Shown here: one piece after another, positions 1 through 11,889 of the stretch
Position numbering within the stretch: position 1 is the first letter of the stretch
Layout of the letters: each line of letters opens with the position of its first letter
NCBI GenBank assembly: GCA_033239525.1
Contig: BSYO01000035.1
Span: 6,980,627-7,044,626 of the forward strand
Direction: 5' to 3'
Source of the DNA: Nepenthes gracilis
Taxonomy: Eukaryota; Streptophyta; Magnoliopsida; Caryophyllales; Nepenthaceae
Length of the DNA: 64,000 nucleotides
Notes under the pieces: generated by a model
Database searches by the model: none
Seen by the model: the letters and a program-made list of their open reading frames with translations, nothing else
Told to the model about the DNA's origin: nothing
Position numbers and translations under genes: made by a program

Positions 1-1824
1 AAATTATTAAACTTATTTTAGAATAATTCTCTTATAATCATAAATTCTAATTATTAAACTTCTACGAATACCAATTATGTTCATTAGAATGCTGTAATTG
101 ACTTTCGAGAAAAAAATAATTAATTATAAAATCACTTTATATGTAATCAATTTTTTTATATCCTTCCACCATATTATATTACACATGAGCCATCGAATAA
201 AAATAAAATCACTAATTAAATCCTAGGTTTATATAATTCTTTGTTTTTAATTTGTGTAATAATTAGATTTTAAATTATTTTTAAAATAATTTTTACAATT
301 GGCCAGTTTATTTTTAATTTAAAACATATAAATAACTTAAATATGTTATTTCAATATGATACTGGTGGATTCCTTATTGAGAATTTATACAAATTAATTC
401 ATTATACATTTGGCCAAACATCGTTTGTACATGTAATCTAAACAATTATCAATAATTTAGCAGTCAAAGTGTAATTGCATAATAAATAACTATATATAAT
501 TTTCTCATGCCAAAAGATATCTAAGAGAATTATACCAATTAATATTCTCAACATCAACGATCAATTTCAGAAGATATTCATTTATTAATCCCCTTCAGTA
601 TATACACTCTTATAGTATATCCAATCATTTGTTTAAGGCCGACTCCTCGATGACGGAATTTGTCACCCTATCTTATAAAGGCACGACGAATGTAGGCTTA
701 TAAATTATATATGAATATTTCGATGTAGAGCAAAATAAGTTTAACAAGAAATCAAAATATCATAATTCTTTGTCTTTGATTATTTAATCGTTGGCATAAC
801 TTTTTTATAATATACTCATTATTAATTTCTATATAATATCATATGTTATAATTAGAGCGCCTATAAAGTAAATAATATAATATAATATATGTAAACTACT
901 GATAATAATAAATAATCCATAATTATAAAATAAATTTTAAATAAATAATTTTTAATATACAATATCTAATACAAGAATGGCCTAGTTGCACTTCAAAATT
1001 AAAGAAGTTCTACGAACTATCATTCTTGACTCAAAAAGTAAATAAATACCTTCTTGGGCACGCCGAACGGCAGTCCAAGTCTTCGACGCGACTCATTGAA
1101 GACCTCGTGCCTTTCCCTGCCGGCTGCACCACTTCGGCCAAGTCAAGTCCTTAACATTCCTACTTCCATGAAGATTACCCTTGCCCATGAGGCTCACATC
1201 TGAAAGCCTTTCCACTGTGTCTTCTCACCCCTCGCCATCAGTCGGCCCTACTACAACATGCACTTGTCCGACCTCCTCCTCGGACCCCTCCTCGTCGTTG
1301 CCTCGCCCTCAAGCTTGGTTTGAGCCGGTTGCTAAGCACGTCTGTAATGGTCGTCTTTATTACTGAGTTTGACACCTCTTTATGAATGTCTCGATGAGAG
1401 CACCATTTCATAAGGATCCCATTTCAGGATCCATTACCAAGCCAAATCAACAATGAGCAAACACACATCTCGTAAAATTTAACAACATGAAATTAGAATT
1501 TATGTGAATATTTTCCTAAATGATCAAATGATATATAGATTGAATAAATGAAATTCAAAATTGCATAATAATAATAATAATATAAATAAACTAATAAATA
1601 TGAAGAATAATATTATACATAATTTCTAAAGGAGAATTAGTGAATGACCTTCAATCAATCCAAGCTGTGCCTAGAGCAGCATCTAGGAAGACTAGATGCA
1701 GCCTGTAAAATTAGGATCCCAGAATGGCCCTAAGTTAGCTCGCTAAACTTTGAAAATGAAATCTCAAAAAAAAAAAAAAATGAAGAAATAATAAAAAGGG
1801 TCCTAATCTTAAAACTGGCAAGTC
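1..1824. other. Stretch without a recognisable gene
   Basis: Mostly very AT-rich sequence with short poly-A and ATA runs. One GC-richer island lies at about 1061-1372 and contains a short open frame on the plus strand (1181-1366) that is rich in Ser, Thr and Pro and resembles nothing I know. The part after about 1570 probably belongs to the decayed Gypsy element that follows, because its protease fragment begins at 1825 and no 3' LTR is visible. Confidence 0.5.
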
Positions 1825-2930
1825 TTAAAGACATTTTATTCTTTGAAAATAAAATAGTTCATAACTCAAAATTAAAAAATATAATATCTTACAAAAATAA
1901 ATCATACTAACATTATAACATATCAACCAATTCATACCTAAAATTACATTAAAATTATGCATATCTAATAAGACTAAATTTATGACCAATTCAAACCCAA
2001 TTACCCAAACTATACGCCTTGGATATACAATATCGGTTACTACGGATGACCCCATGGGTGTTCACACCACTAATGAAGAGTTTTGTGATTCTAGGGGATG
2101 ATAACAATTGACAAATAAATTTTAGGGATATAAATGAATGTATAGACTTTATATTCAACAAAACATGTGTGAAAGACATAAAAATTGTAAGTTTACAATC
2201 GACCACTGATGGAGACACATTCATATCTTAAGCCATCACCAAACGCTCACCTCGAAATACTTAGCTTTCTCGCCGTCTACCTCAAAAGGTAAGTGTAGTC
2301 CTCAATTATGTGGCTAGATTGGCAACAGTGAAAGCGTGCCTCTAATTGCTTATAAAAGGGCTTTCCTCTATGCGTCCTTCCACAATAAGGGCACCCGGGC
2401 TTTGATAGCTATAGGCCTAGTGCACTTCTTTCTTCCATTTGTCCATCAATTTCATCCTATTGTGGGATCCTTCCGATTTCAAGCTTTGACCTCCTTAGCT
2501 TGTGGCATTCTTTTCAAATAATTTCTCCCTCCCTAATTCTTATACAAATAGTAGGGCTCGATCTAACATTTCTCCATACGTTCTTAACCTTAAATTTACT
2601 AACTACTTGTAAGAGGCAAAAACCTCTTTCTCTTCCTCCGATTAATGAATTATCTCAAAGACTTTCTCAATCCCCTAAATCTAAATTTCTTCCTACGTGA
2701 GATGTAGGTCTCCCATAAATTCCTATACTCACTCTGTCATGGCTACCCTTGGATTTATGATTGTTGGTTTTGAATTTTGTGGTCTCTAAACATAATTCCA
2801 TCATGTTTGCCATTTTTTCTATAATGGAAAGGTACTTCTCATTATCGGAGCAAAAACTTAAATCAACTTTAATAAATCAATAAACCAAACTTAAATCCTC
2901 AAATTAAATAAAATACTCTCCTTATAATTT
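1825..2930 (-). pseudogene. Ty3/Gypsy gag-protease remnant
   Basis: On the minus strand, just inside a 5' LTR and primer-binding site, the sequence reads as the end of a Gypsy gag followed by the aspartic-protease region. Around 2390-2290 a zinc-knuckle-like stretch begins CPYCGRTHRGKPF and continues RFHCCQSSHIIED, so the CCHC cysteines are partly lost. At 2055-1880 the protease-to-RT linker reads ...LVLLDMHNFNVILGMNWL, which matches the conserved Gypsy 'FDVILGMDWL' block. Frameshifts and stops break the reading frame, and RT, RNase H and integrase are absent. Order and strand fit the LTR at 2949-5121, so this is the truncated body of that element. I infer a chromovirus-like (Del/Tekay) lineage from the LTR style. 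It is not functional. Confidence 0.7.
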
Positions 2931-2942
2931 TCTATGATACCA
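2931..2942 (-). promoter_or_regulatory. Primer-binding site (initiator tRNA-Met type)
   Basis: Minus strand TGGTATCATAGA, two changes from the plant consensus TGGTATCAGAGC. It lies 6 nt from the LTR end ...ATGACA and fixes the 3' edge of the 2949-5121 LTR. Confidence 0.65.
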
Positions 2943-2948
2943 CTTAAT

Positions 2949-5121
2949 TGTCATGTCCTCAATCCCCAAAATAAAATTTATTAATTTCTTAATTTATAAT
3001 TAATTTGAATCAACTTTGATCCTTAAAACTCAAAAATTGAATTGTTTATTTTAGCGACTTAAATTTAAATTGACATCATGATACGAACTTGCATCAAATA
3101 CCAATAAATACCCAAAATGATAATATAAAAATTATTCAATCATGGCACCCTAAAAGTCATACTTAAAAGTAACTTCAAATAATAACATTTATGTGATCTC
3201 AAACTATTCACAAGGAAAAAGTATATTAACTAATATCAAAATAGCAAATTAATACTTTTAAAATCTGAAAGTGAAATTAAATACCTCGACCACTATCGGT
3301 TGTTGCCATAATAAAAATATAATCAGAATAAAACAAAAAAATTTAGTATTCTAAAATATCAACTACAAATAAACGCTAAATTGCTTCAACACCCCAAAAA
3401 CTAAATTTTGAGTAACCTTCCTACAAATCTAATCACTTGCAAGTTATTTGAGCCTTCTAGTTTAAAAGGTTAGTAAAATAAAGGTAAAAGTAAACCATTA
3501 TTCAATAAGGTATACCTAATTTTATATATAGATATATATAATAAGAAATATGTTAGAATTATACTATGATCAAAAGTTTAAAAATATTTATATTATTAAT
3601 TTTTGATAATTTGTGTTAAAACCAACTTCTAGTAATTAAATTATATCTAAATCTGTACAATATCACAAACCGTACAAAAATATGCAATTATATAAAAAAA
3701 TGTTCAAATCGTACTCACATACAAAAAAAGATCAGCAATCAGTGATAACCTCACTAATAAAGAACAATCATTAAAGCTTCATATATGATTATTTTTATAT
3801 AAATAAAAGTCATACGTTATCATTTAAAATTTGTAAGTAGGCCGTTTATATATAACCCTATAAATATGACTAAATGTCTTTTTTTTTTTACTTTCAAATA
3901 ATAAGTTTAACTTTTGATTTAATAATAATATATTAAAATATATTCGAATATAGTTTATTTATTTTTTATAATAGTTCATACTTGATCAAATGAAAAATCC
4001 TACTCAAATATGAATATTTCTTAATTTTTTATTCTGGAAAAAAGATTTCCTTCATTAAAGCTTATATAAATTTTTTCTTTATATTTTTCAAAATCATGTG
4101 TCATGCTGTAAAATTATGAACATGTAAGAATTATAGTGTTTAATTTAAAAGCATGTAGAAGCATTTGTATAGAAATTATAAAAAATCAATATAGTTAAAA
4201 TAATTCTCAATACTTCCCTACAAATAGATAACAAGTAAAAATATTAAAACAAAAAATTCTAAAACTAAACATAAATTATGCAATTTCTCTCATATGTAAA
4301 ACATGTATCTACAATTATGTGAAAATTTAAGGTTTGCAGAGGCATATATAACAAAACAAAAAACATACAAAAATATTTGTTCATAATTTAAAGGCATGTT
4401 ACAACATATTGTAGAAATTCAGTACTTAAAATATTATATGTATAGATTTGAGATATATATTTTATAAAATTTACATAAAATAAAAATAAATTCACATGCA
4501 TACAAAATATAATCAATTTTTGTATAAAAATAATATATATATGAATATTTAAACTAAGAAATATTTAAGAAGATAAGAAATTAATATTATCAAAGAAAAG
4601 GGTGCAAATACACTTACCTTTACTTAATTATACTTTTAATTTGCCTTTCTCCGTCTTTCTCTCTCTTCTTCTCTCTCATTCTGTTTCTCTCACTTCTCTT
4701 AAAATTTTAATCAAAATGAACCAAAATCGATCAAAGAACCTATTTATAAAAAATTGATACATGTGCACCGATTAGGCGTGAATCAAGTAATAAAGCACAA
4801 TTCATACTATACACCAGCATCCATCAAACATGTATCATACGTTAATATTCTATCTCAAATATGCATGTGTGCTAATTGAACGAATATCAAGTACGACCAA
4901 TCTATCTAAATGTATATGAGCATCCCAAAAAATCTATTAAATACCTTTTACTGTACAAAATACTCATAAGTATGGGTCAGGTTGAGATCAAGTATCACTT
5001 AGTCTAACTTATTTTAGTTTAAAATTTAATTTTCAATCTAAAATTTTAATTAATCTAAAATTTATCAATTTAATTAAACTAATCATCATCAAAAAAATAT
5101 TTTGGGATCCATACATTACCA
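2949..5121 (-). repeat. 5' LTR of a Del/Tekay-like Gypsy element
   Basis: About 2.17 kb, reading on the minus strand. It begins TGGTAATGTATGG (a likely decayed TGTAAT start) and ends ATGACA just before the primer-binding site. The promoter region shows a TATA-like TTTATAAATAGG near 4740, followed downstream by a GAGAGA-rich leader (4630-4700), the usual layout of long Del-type LTRs. Internal boundaries are inferred from these motifs and no second copy is present to align, so the 5121 edge may be off by tens of bases. Confidence 0.55.
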
Positions 5122-6139
5122 TACGTTAGAATGAGTTTTGTATATTTCATTTTCAAATGTATTTATCTAATTTTGGCATGATTTATATATTTATATATTT
5201 TTTGACATATTTGATTATTAGTATACGGTTTTTGCATGCCTTATGAAAAAATTGATATTATCGGTATTTCATATTTAGATCATAGAGTTATCTTTGGCAC
5301 ATTTCATCCAATATATAAATCCATATATGAAATTATATATGCATTGCTAAATATTAGATATATTCTCATATCTAATTTTGCCAACCTTCTAGATTAATAT
5401 GCTCAATAACTTATAGGAGATGTGGGATCATAAAAAGGCTTTTGGAGATTAGTTGTATGATGTTTAAATTGCATTGTAAGGATTCAGCTAGTAGTTGATA
5501 TTTCTGTTTTTGAACTAATATTGTATATTGTCATTGATCATTAAAGTTGATAATATTAAGATTAATTTAATAATTTTAAAAACTTGTAGTTTGATACTTT
5601 GATTTTGGATTAAGATATTTTTTCTTGTTAATATTTGAAGTCAATAGTAGTCAAATTTTGAGGCCATTTTTAGGTGTGATTTAAGATCATGTGAACAATT
5701 ATTATATTATTTTTGAGCCATTTAACGGTATCTATTATATATTCACATCCTAATTTATAGTTAGGTTTAAGTTGATTAAGTATAATAATTGATTTTTGGA
5801 TATTAATAAAAAATAGGTTTAAATTAATTATATATTATAAAATAAATTAATTTCGATCTTGGGTTAGGATCATGATAAAGGTTTGAAAAGATTTTTAGAA
5901 TACTATATCTTTTCTAAATATTAGAGCAAAATAACTTTTCATAAACTTAAATATAGAGATTTGATAGAGGTTTTAGCAAAATAGGGGACATGCAAAAGAA
6001 TAAAGAATATGTACAAATGACTTCATAATCAAATAAATCTAAATAATAAAGAATTTGCACCCAAACTATACATCAAAAGGAACATACATGAACACTTACA
6101 TGTAACTAAAAATAATAAAATCTTTGATTTTAAATTAAC
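5122..6139. other. Stretch without a recognisable gene
   Basis: AT-rich sequence with no coding frame of note and no repeat boundary that I can place. Confidence 0.4.
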
Positions 6140-6600
6140 ATGAGAAGAAATTTAGAAATTTTATCAAGAAATGAAAAAAATATACTTGAAATTCACTTAT
6201 CTTAACTTTAATCATAGGATATTTGAAAGTTTTAGCTCCCAAATCCTTTTTTTTTTTGTTCTCTCTTTTCTCCGATTTTCTTTCTCTCTCTTCTATTAGA
6301 AATTGGTTAAAATGAACTAAAACAAACAAAAACGTATTTTATAAAGTGATAACATATGTGTGCCCTTTAGAATTGTATTAGGCTTAATATGCACTCTTCA
6401 TGTACTTACCAGGTGCAACTAATATTATTAGGCACATCTAACAGTACATAAGTACCCATTATGTTCTCATTAGATGTTGAATCATTCCATGAGAAACTTA
6501 GGACCTCATCGAATTCAAATTTATTTATACTAATTTGCTCAATTTATTATCCTTTATGCATTAATTTTTAATTCAAATTTTAGATCTCACAATGGATAAT
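6140..6600 (-). repeat. Degenerate Gypsy LTR fragment
   Basis: On the minus strand this piece has the same promoter-to-leader arrangement as the LTR at 2949-5121: a TTTATAAAATACG-like TATA box near 6340, then TTGGTTCATTTTAA-like sequence and a GAGAGAAAG-rich leader. The termini are not visible, so it is probably an eroded relative of that LTR rather than its partner. Confidence 0.35.
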
Positions 6601-6816
6601 TATTTTATTTGTAGTATAAGAATATAACCAAATTCTTACTTACTAAATACCATTCTTTTATTAAAAATTAGACTCATTAAGAAAATAGTTTTGGTAATAA
6701 AATGTAGAAAATTGCATTGGATTGTAATAATAAAATATTTTAATAAATCACTAAATATACATCTCAAAATTCAAATGTACAACATACACATACATATATC
6801 CACGTATATGCTACAT

Positions 6817-6847
<31 letters not shown>

Positions 6848-7013
6848 ATGTAAAGCCAAAATGTTATGTACTATTGCAAATTAGCCGTTTTCTGATTACA
6901 TTGATATATATAATGCCAATGTTTGAACAGGGCAGGGAGGGGTGGGACAAGTCATTATGATTATCAGAAGCAGTGACATGAAGGATTGATATATGGACAA
7001 GTTTAATTTGTTT
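6601..7013. other. Stretch without a recognisable gene
   Basis: AT-rich, with a (TA)n microsatellite at about 6822-6848. The last five bases (TGTTT, 7009-7013) are the left target duplication of the next element. Confidence 0.5.
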
Positions 7014-7097
7014 TGTTGGGTTATGGGTCACTCCCGTGTGGGCCCATACCCACTTGATGAGGCGGGTGGAGGTCCATATCCTCACCGCATGAGTTCA

Positions 7098-7331
7098 GCT
7101 CGCTGGATGCTCGAGCAGTTCTTCCAGAATGTCGGTAGCTCGACAGATGCGCGATAGGTGCTCGAGCTCATATTCCAGAATGACAGCCGCTCGCCATTTG
7201 CTCGAGAGGCGCTCGAGCACATTTTCTAGAAGGTCGCCCGCTCGATAGATGCTCGATAGCCGCTCGAGCGGATAGTCCAGAATGAGGGCCGCTCGCTAGA
7301 TGCTCACCAGCCACTCGAGCGGCCGCCGGTG
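7098..7331 (+). repeat. Tandem 51-bp CTCGA-rich units in U3
   Basis: Units start at 7098 (40 bp), 7138, 7189, 7240 (51 bp each) and 7291 (partial). Each opens GCTCG(A/C), carries GATGCTCGA-like and GCGCTCGAGC cores, and ends with CCAGAATGA(G/C)-like sequence. The array ends next to the TATA box, which suggests an enhancer-like function. The same unit plan occurs in the LTRs at 19792 and 25168. Confidence 0.85.
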
Positions 7332-7332
7332 A

Positions 7333-7339
7333 TATAAAA
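7333..7339 (+). promoter_or_regulatory. TATA box of solo LTR
   Basis: TATAAAA directly downstream of the 51-bp repeats and upstream of a GA-rich leader. It is a plausible surviving RNA polymerase II promoter. Confidence 0.6.
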
Positions 7340-7805
7340 CGCGCAAATTTCTTTTTTAGGGTTATGCAAACACTTTGAGCGCCTTAATTCAGAAGAGAAA
7401 AGAGAGAAAAGAGAGAGAAGAAGAAGATGATGAAGATTTGAGCCTCCGTTCGGGTTTTCAATCAATTTTCAGTCTTCGGTGATCCCACGTACGTGACTCT
7501 TGCAACCGTGAAGATCGTCTACCGGGTTCCATCTCTTCTCTTATGCTTTATACTTCTTGTACGGGCTGTCCACATTAGTTGAAACTGTTTTGGGTGATTT
7601 GAGGTTTGTGTAATCGGGTTTGTGTAACCGACCAACAACTGATAGTGGAAACTTTGGACTCCGTGTCCCGTGGTTTTTCTCCCTCGTTTCTTAGGGAGTT
7701 TTCCACGTAAAAATCTCGTCTTTCTTGTTTGTGTGTGCTGTTTGTGTGCTTGACTTAGCCTATTACGTATTTTATCGCGGTTCAAACAACCTTTTAAATC
7801 TAACA

Positions 7806-9659
7806 TGTTTGAGCATTAAAATTTAATGAGCACCATGCTTGGATGTCTATCACAACTTATGAACCCATTCAGCAGTGTGACTCTGAAAATGTCCCAGTAT
7901 TACTTTCACGTGAACTTCTAGGACCATATAACGAAACTATGACTTTGAACTGAGAAATTACATGCATAAAATGGCAAATCACGGACCTTGAAATTCAAAA
8001 CTTGTGCAATATATGGGACCTTTCAGGGATATTTTCTTTGACATTTAAGTTAGTTTAAAGTTACAAAGAATTAGTAAAAGAAAATTACTTGAAAATGTTG
8101 ATGGATAGGTCTATTTCAGATGAGAAGAACATGTGGGCCGAGGTATCTTGCAACTATGTTTTAGAGGTTGGAAGAACAAATGTAGGATCATCTAGGATCT
8201 TGGAGCATGCCCTGAGTGAATAAGTTAATGGTATGATGATAATGGGTGCACTCTGGTTTGATGACAAAACGGGCTAATAAGGATGTCACGGGTATTAGAT
8301 GTAAAAAAATGACTAAATATGTAATAAATTAATGCCTTCAGAGGGCAGCAACGCACCTTCATGGGTAAAAATAGTCAAACTCAGTTAATCTCTAATGATG
8401 TGTTCTGAGTGAATGGAATATACAAAGAATATATGCTTTATATGTACCAACTAGTTTCAGTTAAAGATAAGTCTTGTTGAAGAATCAGATAAAAAGCATT
8501 TTTCGAAATCAATTGTTTTGTCCCTTTACTATTTGCTGAAGATCATGCTTTGTAAGGCTTAGAGAGGGTCGTGTGCAAATAGCTTGATTTTTGGAGCTTG
8601 CAGGCTACTAGTTGTGTACAATGGGTGGTCAGGTCTGCCAGCTTGATTGCTCACGTGAATGTCTAGCACCATATCTAAGCCAAAACTAGGACTGTGAAAT
8701 TATATACATGTTGTATATTTATTGACTTTTGTTTTAATGATAATAAATTATTGCCTATTGATAATGAATCATAAAGGTCAAAAGTGGTTCGACATTCTTG
8801 TGAACTAGTGTGGGACACTATTCACCGAACTAGTGAGGGACCCTTTTCTCTAACTATGGTCCTTGGTGAAGGGTTGGTCATTGTTAGCTCGAGGAAAGTG
8901 CTGCTTCGATGCTAATATTGAGTATCGAGGCACCATTGTGCTGCTGTCCAAAGTGCTGTCCAATTTGATAGAGTGTAGCACCTGATCTTAGCTAACATGG
9001 TGCGTGACGTATCATTTTTATACCTAATTCTATATGTATGGTTTTGTCGAAATAGTGCTATTTGCCTTATCGTAATGAAAAACTAATCAAAGTGAAGAAA
9101 AGAGGCTCAACTTATAGTGACAAATCATCTGTTTACTCAATTAATAATGGATTTTTCTATATAATTAGAATAGTCATGGCACAACATTATAGATACAGAT
9201 ATTTGGATCATATTATTATATTACGTTATAGTTGTGAATTATATTTTAAACAGATACATTATAAATACTATGAAAATATAGATAAATCTTCAACCCATGA
9301 ATAATATATCCTAATCTTAATCATTCCTTTAGCTATAAATAATATCATGTTACTTTCGTGAACCAACATGCAACATATATCATAATATATGTAACAAGAA
9401 AACAACTATCAAACATTAAAACAACACACTTGCATCATGTAACAATATAATTAGCTTAACACTCACCTAACCATATTTTTAATCACTAATTACTCTACAC
9501 ATTATAGAGTTCTTGTCCTAGTGAGGTTAAGCTAACGTTATACTTTAAACCTTGCTCTTAACATTTACTTTTATATTCATGAAATATTAAAGAATATTCA
9601 CATGGAACCACTCAAAGACGTGCCGGAATATTTATTGAAGAGGACTTTCAAGTACCCAC
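7806..9659. other. Stretch without a recognisable gene
   Basis: Moderately AT-rich and less repetitive than its surroundings. A segment at 8101-8222 reads as a short Met-led frame (MDRSISDEKNMWAEVSCNYV, then onward) ending at TAA, and could be a decayed exon, but I recognise no family. The 80-residue frame at 9062-9304 has a Lys/Tyr/Ile composition expected of random AT-rich DNA. Confidence 0.4.
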
Positions 9660-10150
9660 ATCCAAACTAGACATGATCAAATTCTGGTTCAAACTTAACA
9701 TGAATTGAATCTAGCTAAAAATTTTGAATTGCTAAATCGAATCCGGTCAAACATGTTCTAATTATCTAGACCAAAACCTATGACCGTGCACATTTATAAT
9801 CTAAACTGAATAGATCTAGACAGATTGATGGCATCTTTTACTTTTAAAATTTTTCTATTTAAAAATTAATTATAATGGTACTTATTGACATAAAATATTT
9901 TTAAAATTATAATATTTATATTAAAATATTACCTAATTATACAACTAAAAGAAGAATCATGACTTAAAAAGTTATTAATTATATAAATATAATATATTAA
10001 AATAATTTTTAAAATTTAGTATTTATTTAAAATAAAATATATATTTTTATAAAAAAAGTTAAAGTCCAAGCCAGGTTAGGCTAAACCGGTTACTTTCACC
10101 TATGGTCATGTCTGACCCAAAAAATTAATCTGACTTAGTTCTTGACGTCT
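9660..10150. repeat. Possible copy of AT-rich dispersed repeat
   Basis: An AT-rich core flanked on both sides by short stretches rich in TGACC/GGTC-type words (for example AATCCGGTCAAAC near 9740 and GTCTGACCCAAAA near 10110). It resembles, possibly in inverted orientation, the repeat found at 13975-15640 and 36900-49560. No termini are defined. Confidence 0.3.
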
Positions 10151-10479
10151 ATATTTATTAAATCATATAAAATTTTGAACTAATCAAATAATTTAATTTT
10201 AATAAGGTTTAATCAACACATAGGAAAAATTAGATAATAACTTGTGCTTGTGTTGCATTATTTAGTTGTACCCATCAAAACACAAATATTGTACTAATTG
10301 ATCAAATCTAATAAATATCTTAAAATAATTATATATTTTACTTATTAATATAATATTTTATTTATTGATAGTACTTTAAAACCATATGACAATTTTAATA
10401 CATCATATAATTTTTACACAAAAAATAATACCACAAATTCTACAAAACAATTAGCCTAGTGAAAAACCTTCAAATGATA

Positions 10480-10688
10480 GAGCTCAGGGGCCCTATGCTG
10501 CGGCACAGGACTTGTGCCGCAGATCGCGACCGTTTGTTTAAATTTAGACAACGACAATTTATAAAACCCTTTTTTCTTGTTTTTATTTGAAGAAAGAAAT
10601 TTAAAAAGTCATCCGACTATTAGATTTACGGCTAAATTGCCGTGATTGCGGTACAGGCCCTGTGTTGCAGCATAGAGCCCCTCGGCTC
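10480..10688. mobile_element. MITE with about 46-bp terminal inverted repeats (Mutator-like)
   Basis: A 209-bp element. The left end GAGCTCAGGGGCCCTATGCT and the reverse complement of the right end GAGCCGAGGGGCTCTATGCT match with few changes and continue to about 46 bp. Flanks CAAATGATA (10471-10479) and CAAATGACA (10689-10697) form a 9-bp direct repeat with one mismatch, which is the size expected for Mutator-like elements. Each terminal repeat also holds its own hairpin: on the left CTGCGGCACA is followed 5 nt later by TGTGCCGCAG. No coding capacity. Confidence 0.75.
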
Positions 10689-10698
10689 CAAATGACAT

Positions 10699-11889
10699 GG
10701 TGTAAATTCACTCAACCATTCACTTGGATCAATTTTATAAGTACGTTCTTAGATCATTTTTGTAGTAATTTTCTTATGATAATTATTATGGATAAGATTA
10801 TTATATTATAATTTAAAATTTAATATTTGTAGAAGTGTGACATTGAGGTTACAAGCATCAATTATGAGAGTGATACTATATAGACCTTATCTTTCATTAA
10901 TCCAAGATAGATATCAGAATATCATCACGATTGTGACATCTTTGCTCAGATACCCCTGATGGGGTCCAATAACATGCGCTCAAATGTCACATATTGTAGG
11001 GTATTTCAGGCTTTATTTTGATATATTATTATTGGGTCTAATTTAAAATAATATTGATTTGACCCAACCAAATATGGTCCCCACAAAGTGCAAGTTCAAG
11101 GAAGAATATAATACAGTCGAATTATTAGACTTACAATTGAAGAGATTTAAGAATCTATTTGAACATTTAACCCATCAAAATTCTAAATGATTGGATTATT
11201 GAAAATACAAGAAACTGTTACATTTAATGGCCTGGTAAAATATTAAATCAGATATTAAATTTTGACGTATAATTATATGAATTGAGGAACAAACGGTTAT
11301 ATTAAACAGTCAGTTATAATAATTAAATGATAAGTATTAAATTCTAGATAATTATAAAATTATGTAACGATTGAGTTCCTAACCAGTATAACACCCTAAA
11401 TAATACATAGTTTTATCAATTTCGAAAAAACACAATAATTGACACACAAATTGATAGTAAGATTATATATATATATATATCAATTTTTCTTAGGCAGAGG
11501 GACCCGAATCCGAAGGAGAAAAAAGTAAGTACTGATCTTTAACTCTCTAGATACTTATGCCTCCCAATAATCATTTACCAAGCCCTCCAATTATCAAAAC
11601 TCTCTCCCACTCTCTTATCCCCAATTCCTAATTATCATTTATTTTTATAGAAAATATTTTGACGTAAATATCGGAGGAGATTTTAGGAAGGAAGTTTGAC
11701 ATCTTTTAATCTCTTATTAGTTATTATGATGTGCAAAAATTTGAATTAAGATATTTGAAAGTCTGATCCAACTCTATTTAGATAGTTATTCAAATCTCAA
11801 ATATACATTAATTATATAATTATTTTATTATGATTTAAATATTTTACATATAATGTATCAAAATATTCTATGTATTGTATAATGATAAT
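10699..11889. other. Stretch without a gene; one isolated satellite-like unit
   Basis: AT-rich. At about 10930-11040 one isolated unit of the array at 11890-12980 can be read (TCAGATACCCCTGATGGGGT, then CAATAACATGCGCTCAAAT). The remaining sequence to 11890 is unrelated and probably inserted or diverged. There is a (TA)n tract near 11465-11480. Confidence 0.45.

Larger units (their letters stand above)
7014..7805 (+). mobile_element. Complete solo LTR (Copia-like)
   Basis: The 792-bp sequence starts TGTTGGGTTATGGG and ends AAATCTAACA. It is flanked by a perfect 5-bp target duplication TGTTT (7009-7013 and 7806-7810), with no internal region on either side, so it is a solo LTR left by LTR-LTR recombination. 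U3 contains a tandem array of 51-bp units (7098-7331) directly upstream of a TATA box (7333), followed by a GAGAGAA-rich leader. Length and structure resemble SIRE/Maximus-type Copia LTRs, but the lineage is an inference because no internal sequence remains. Confidence 0.85.
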
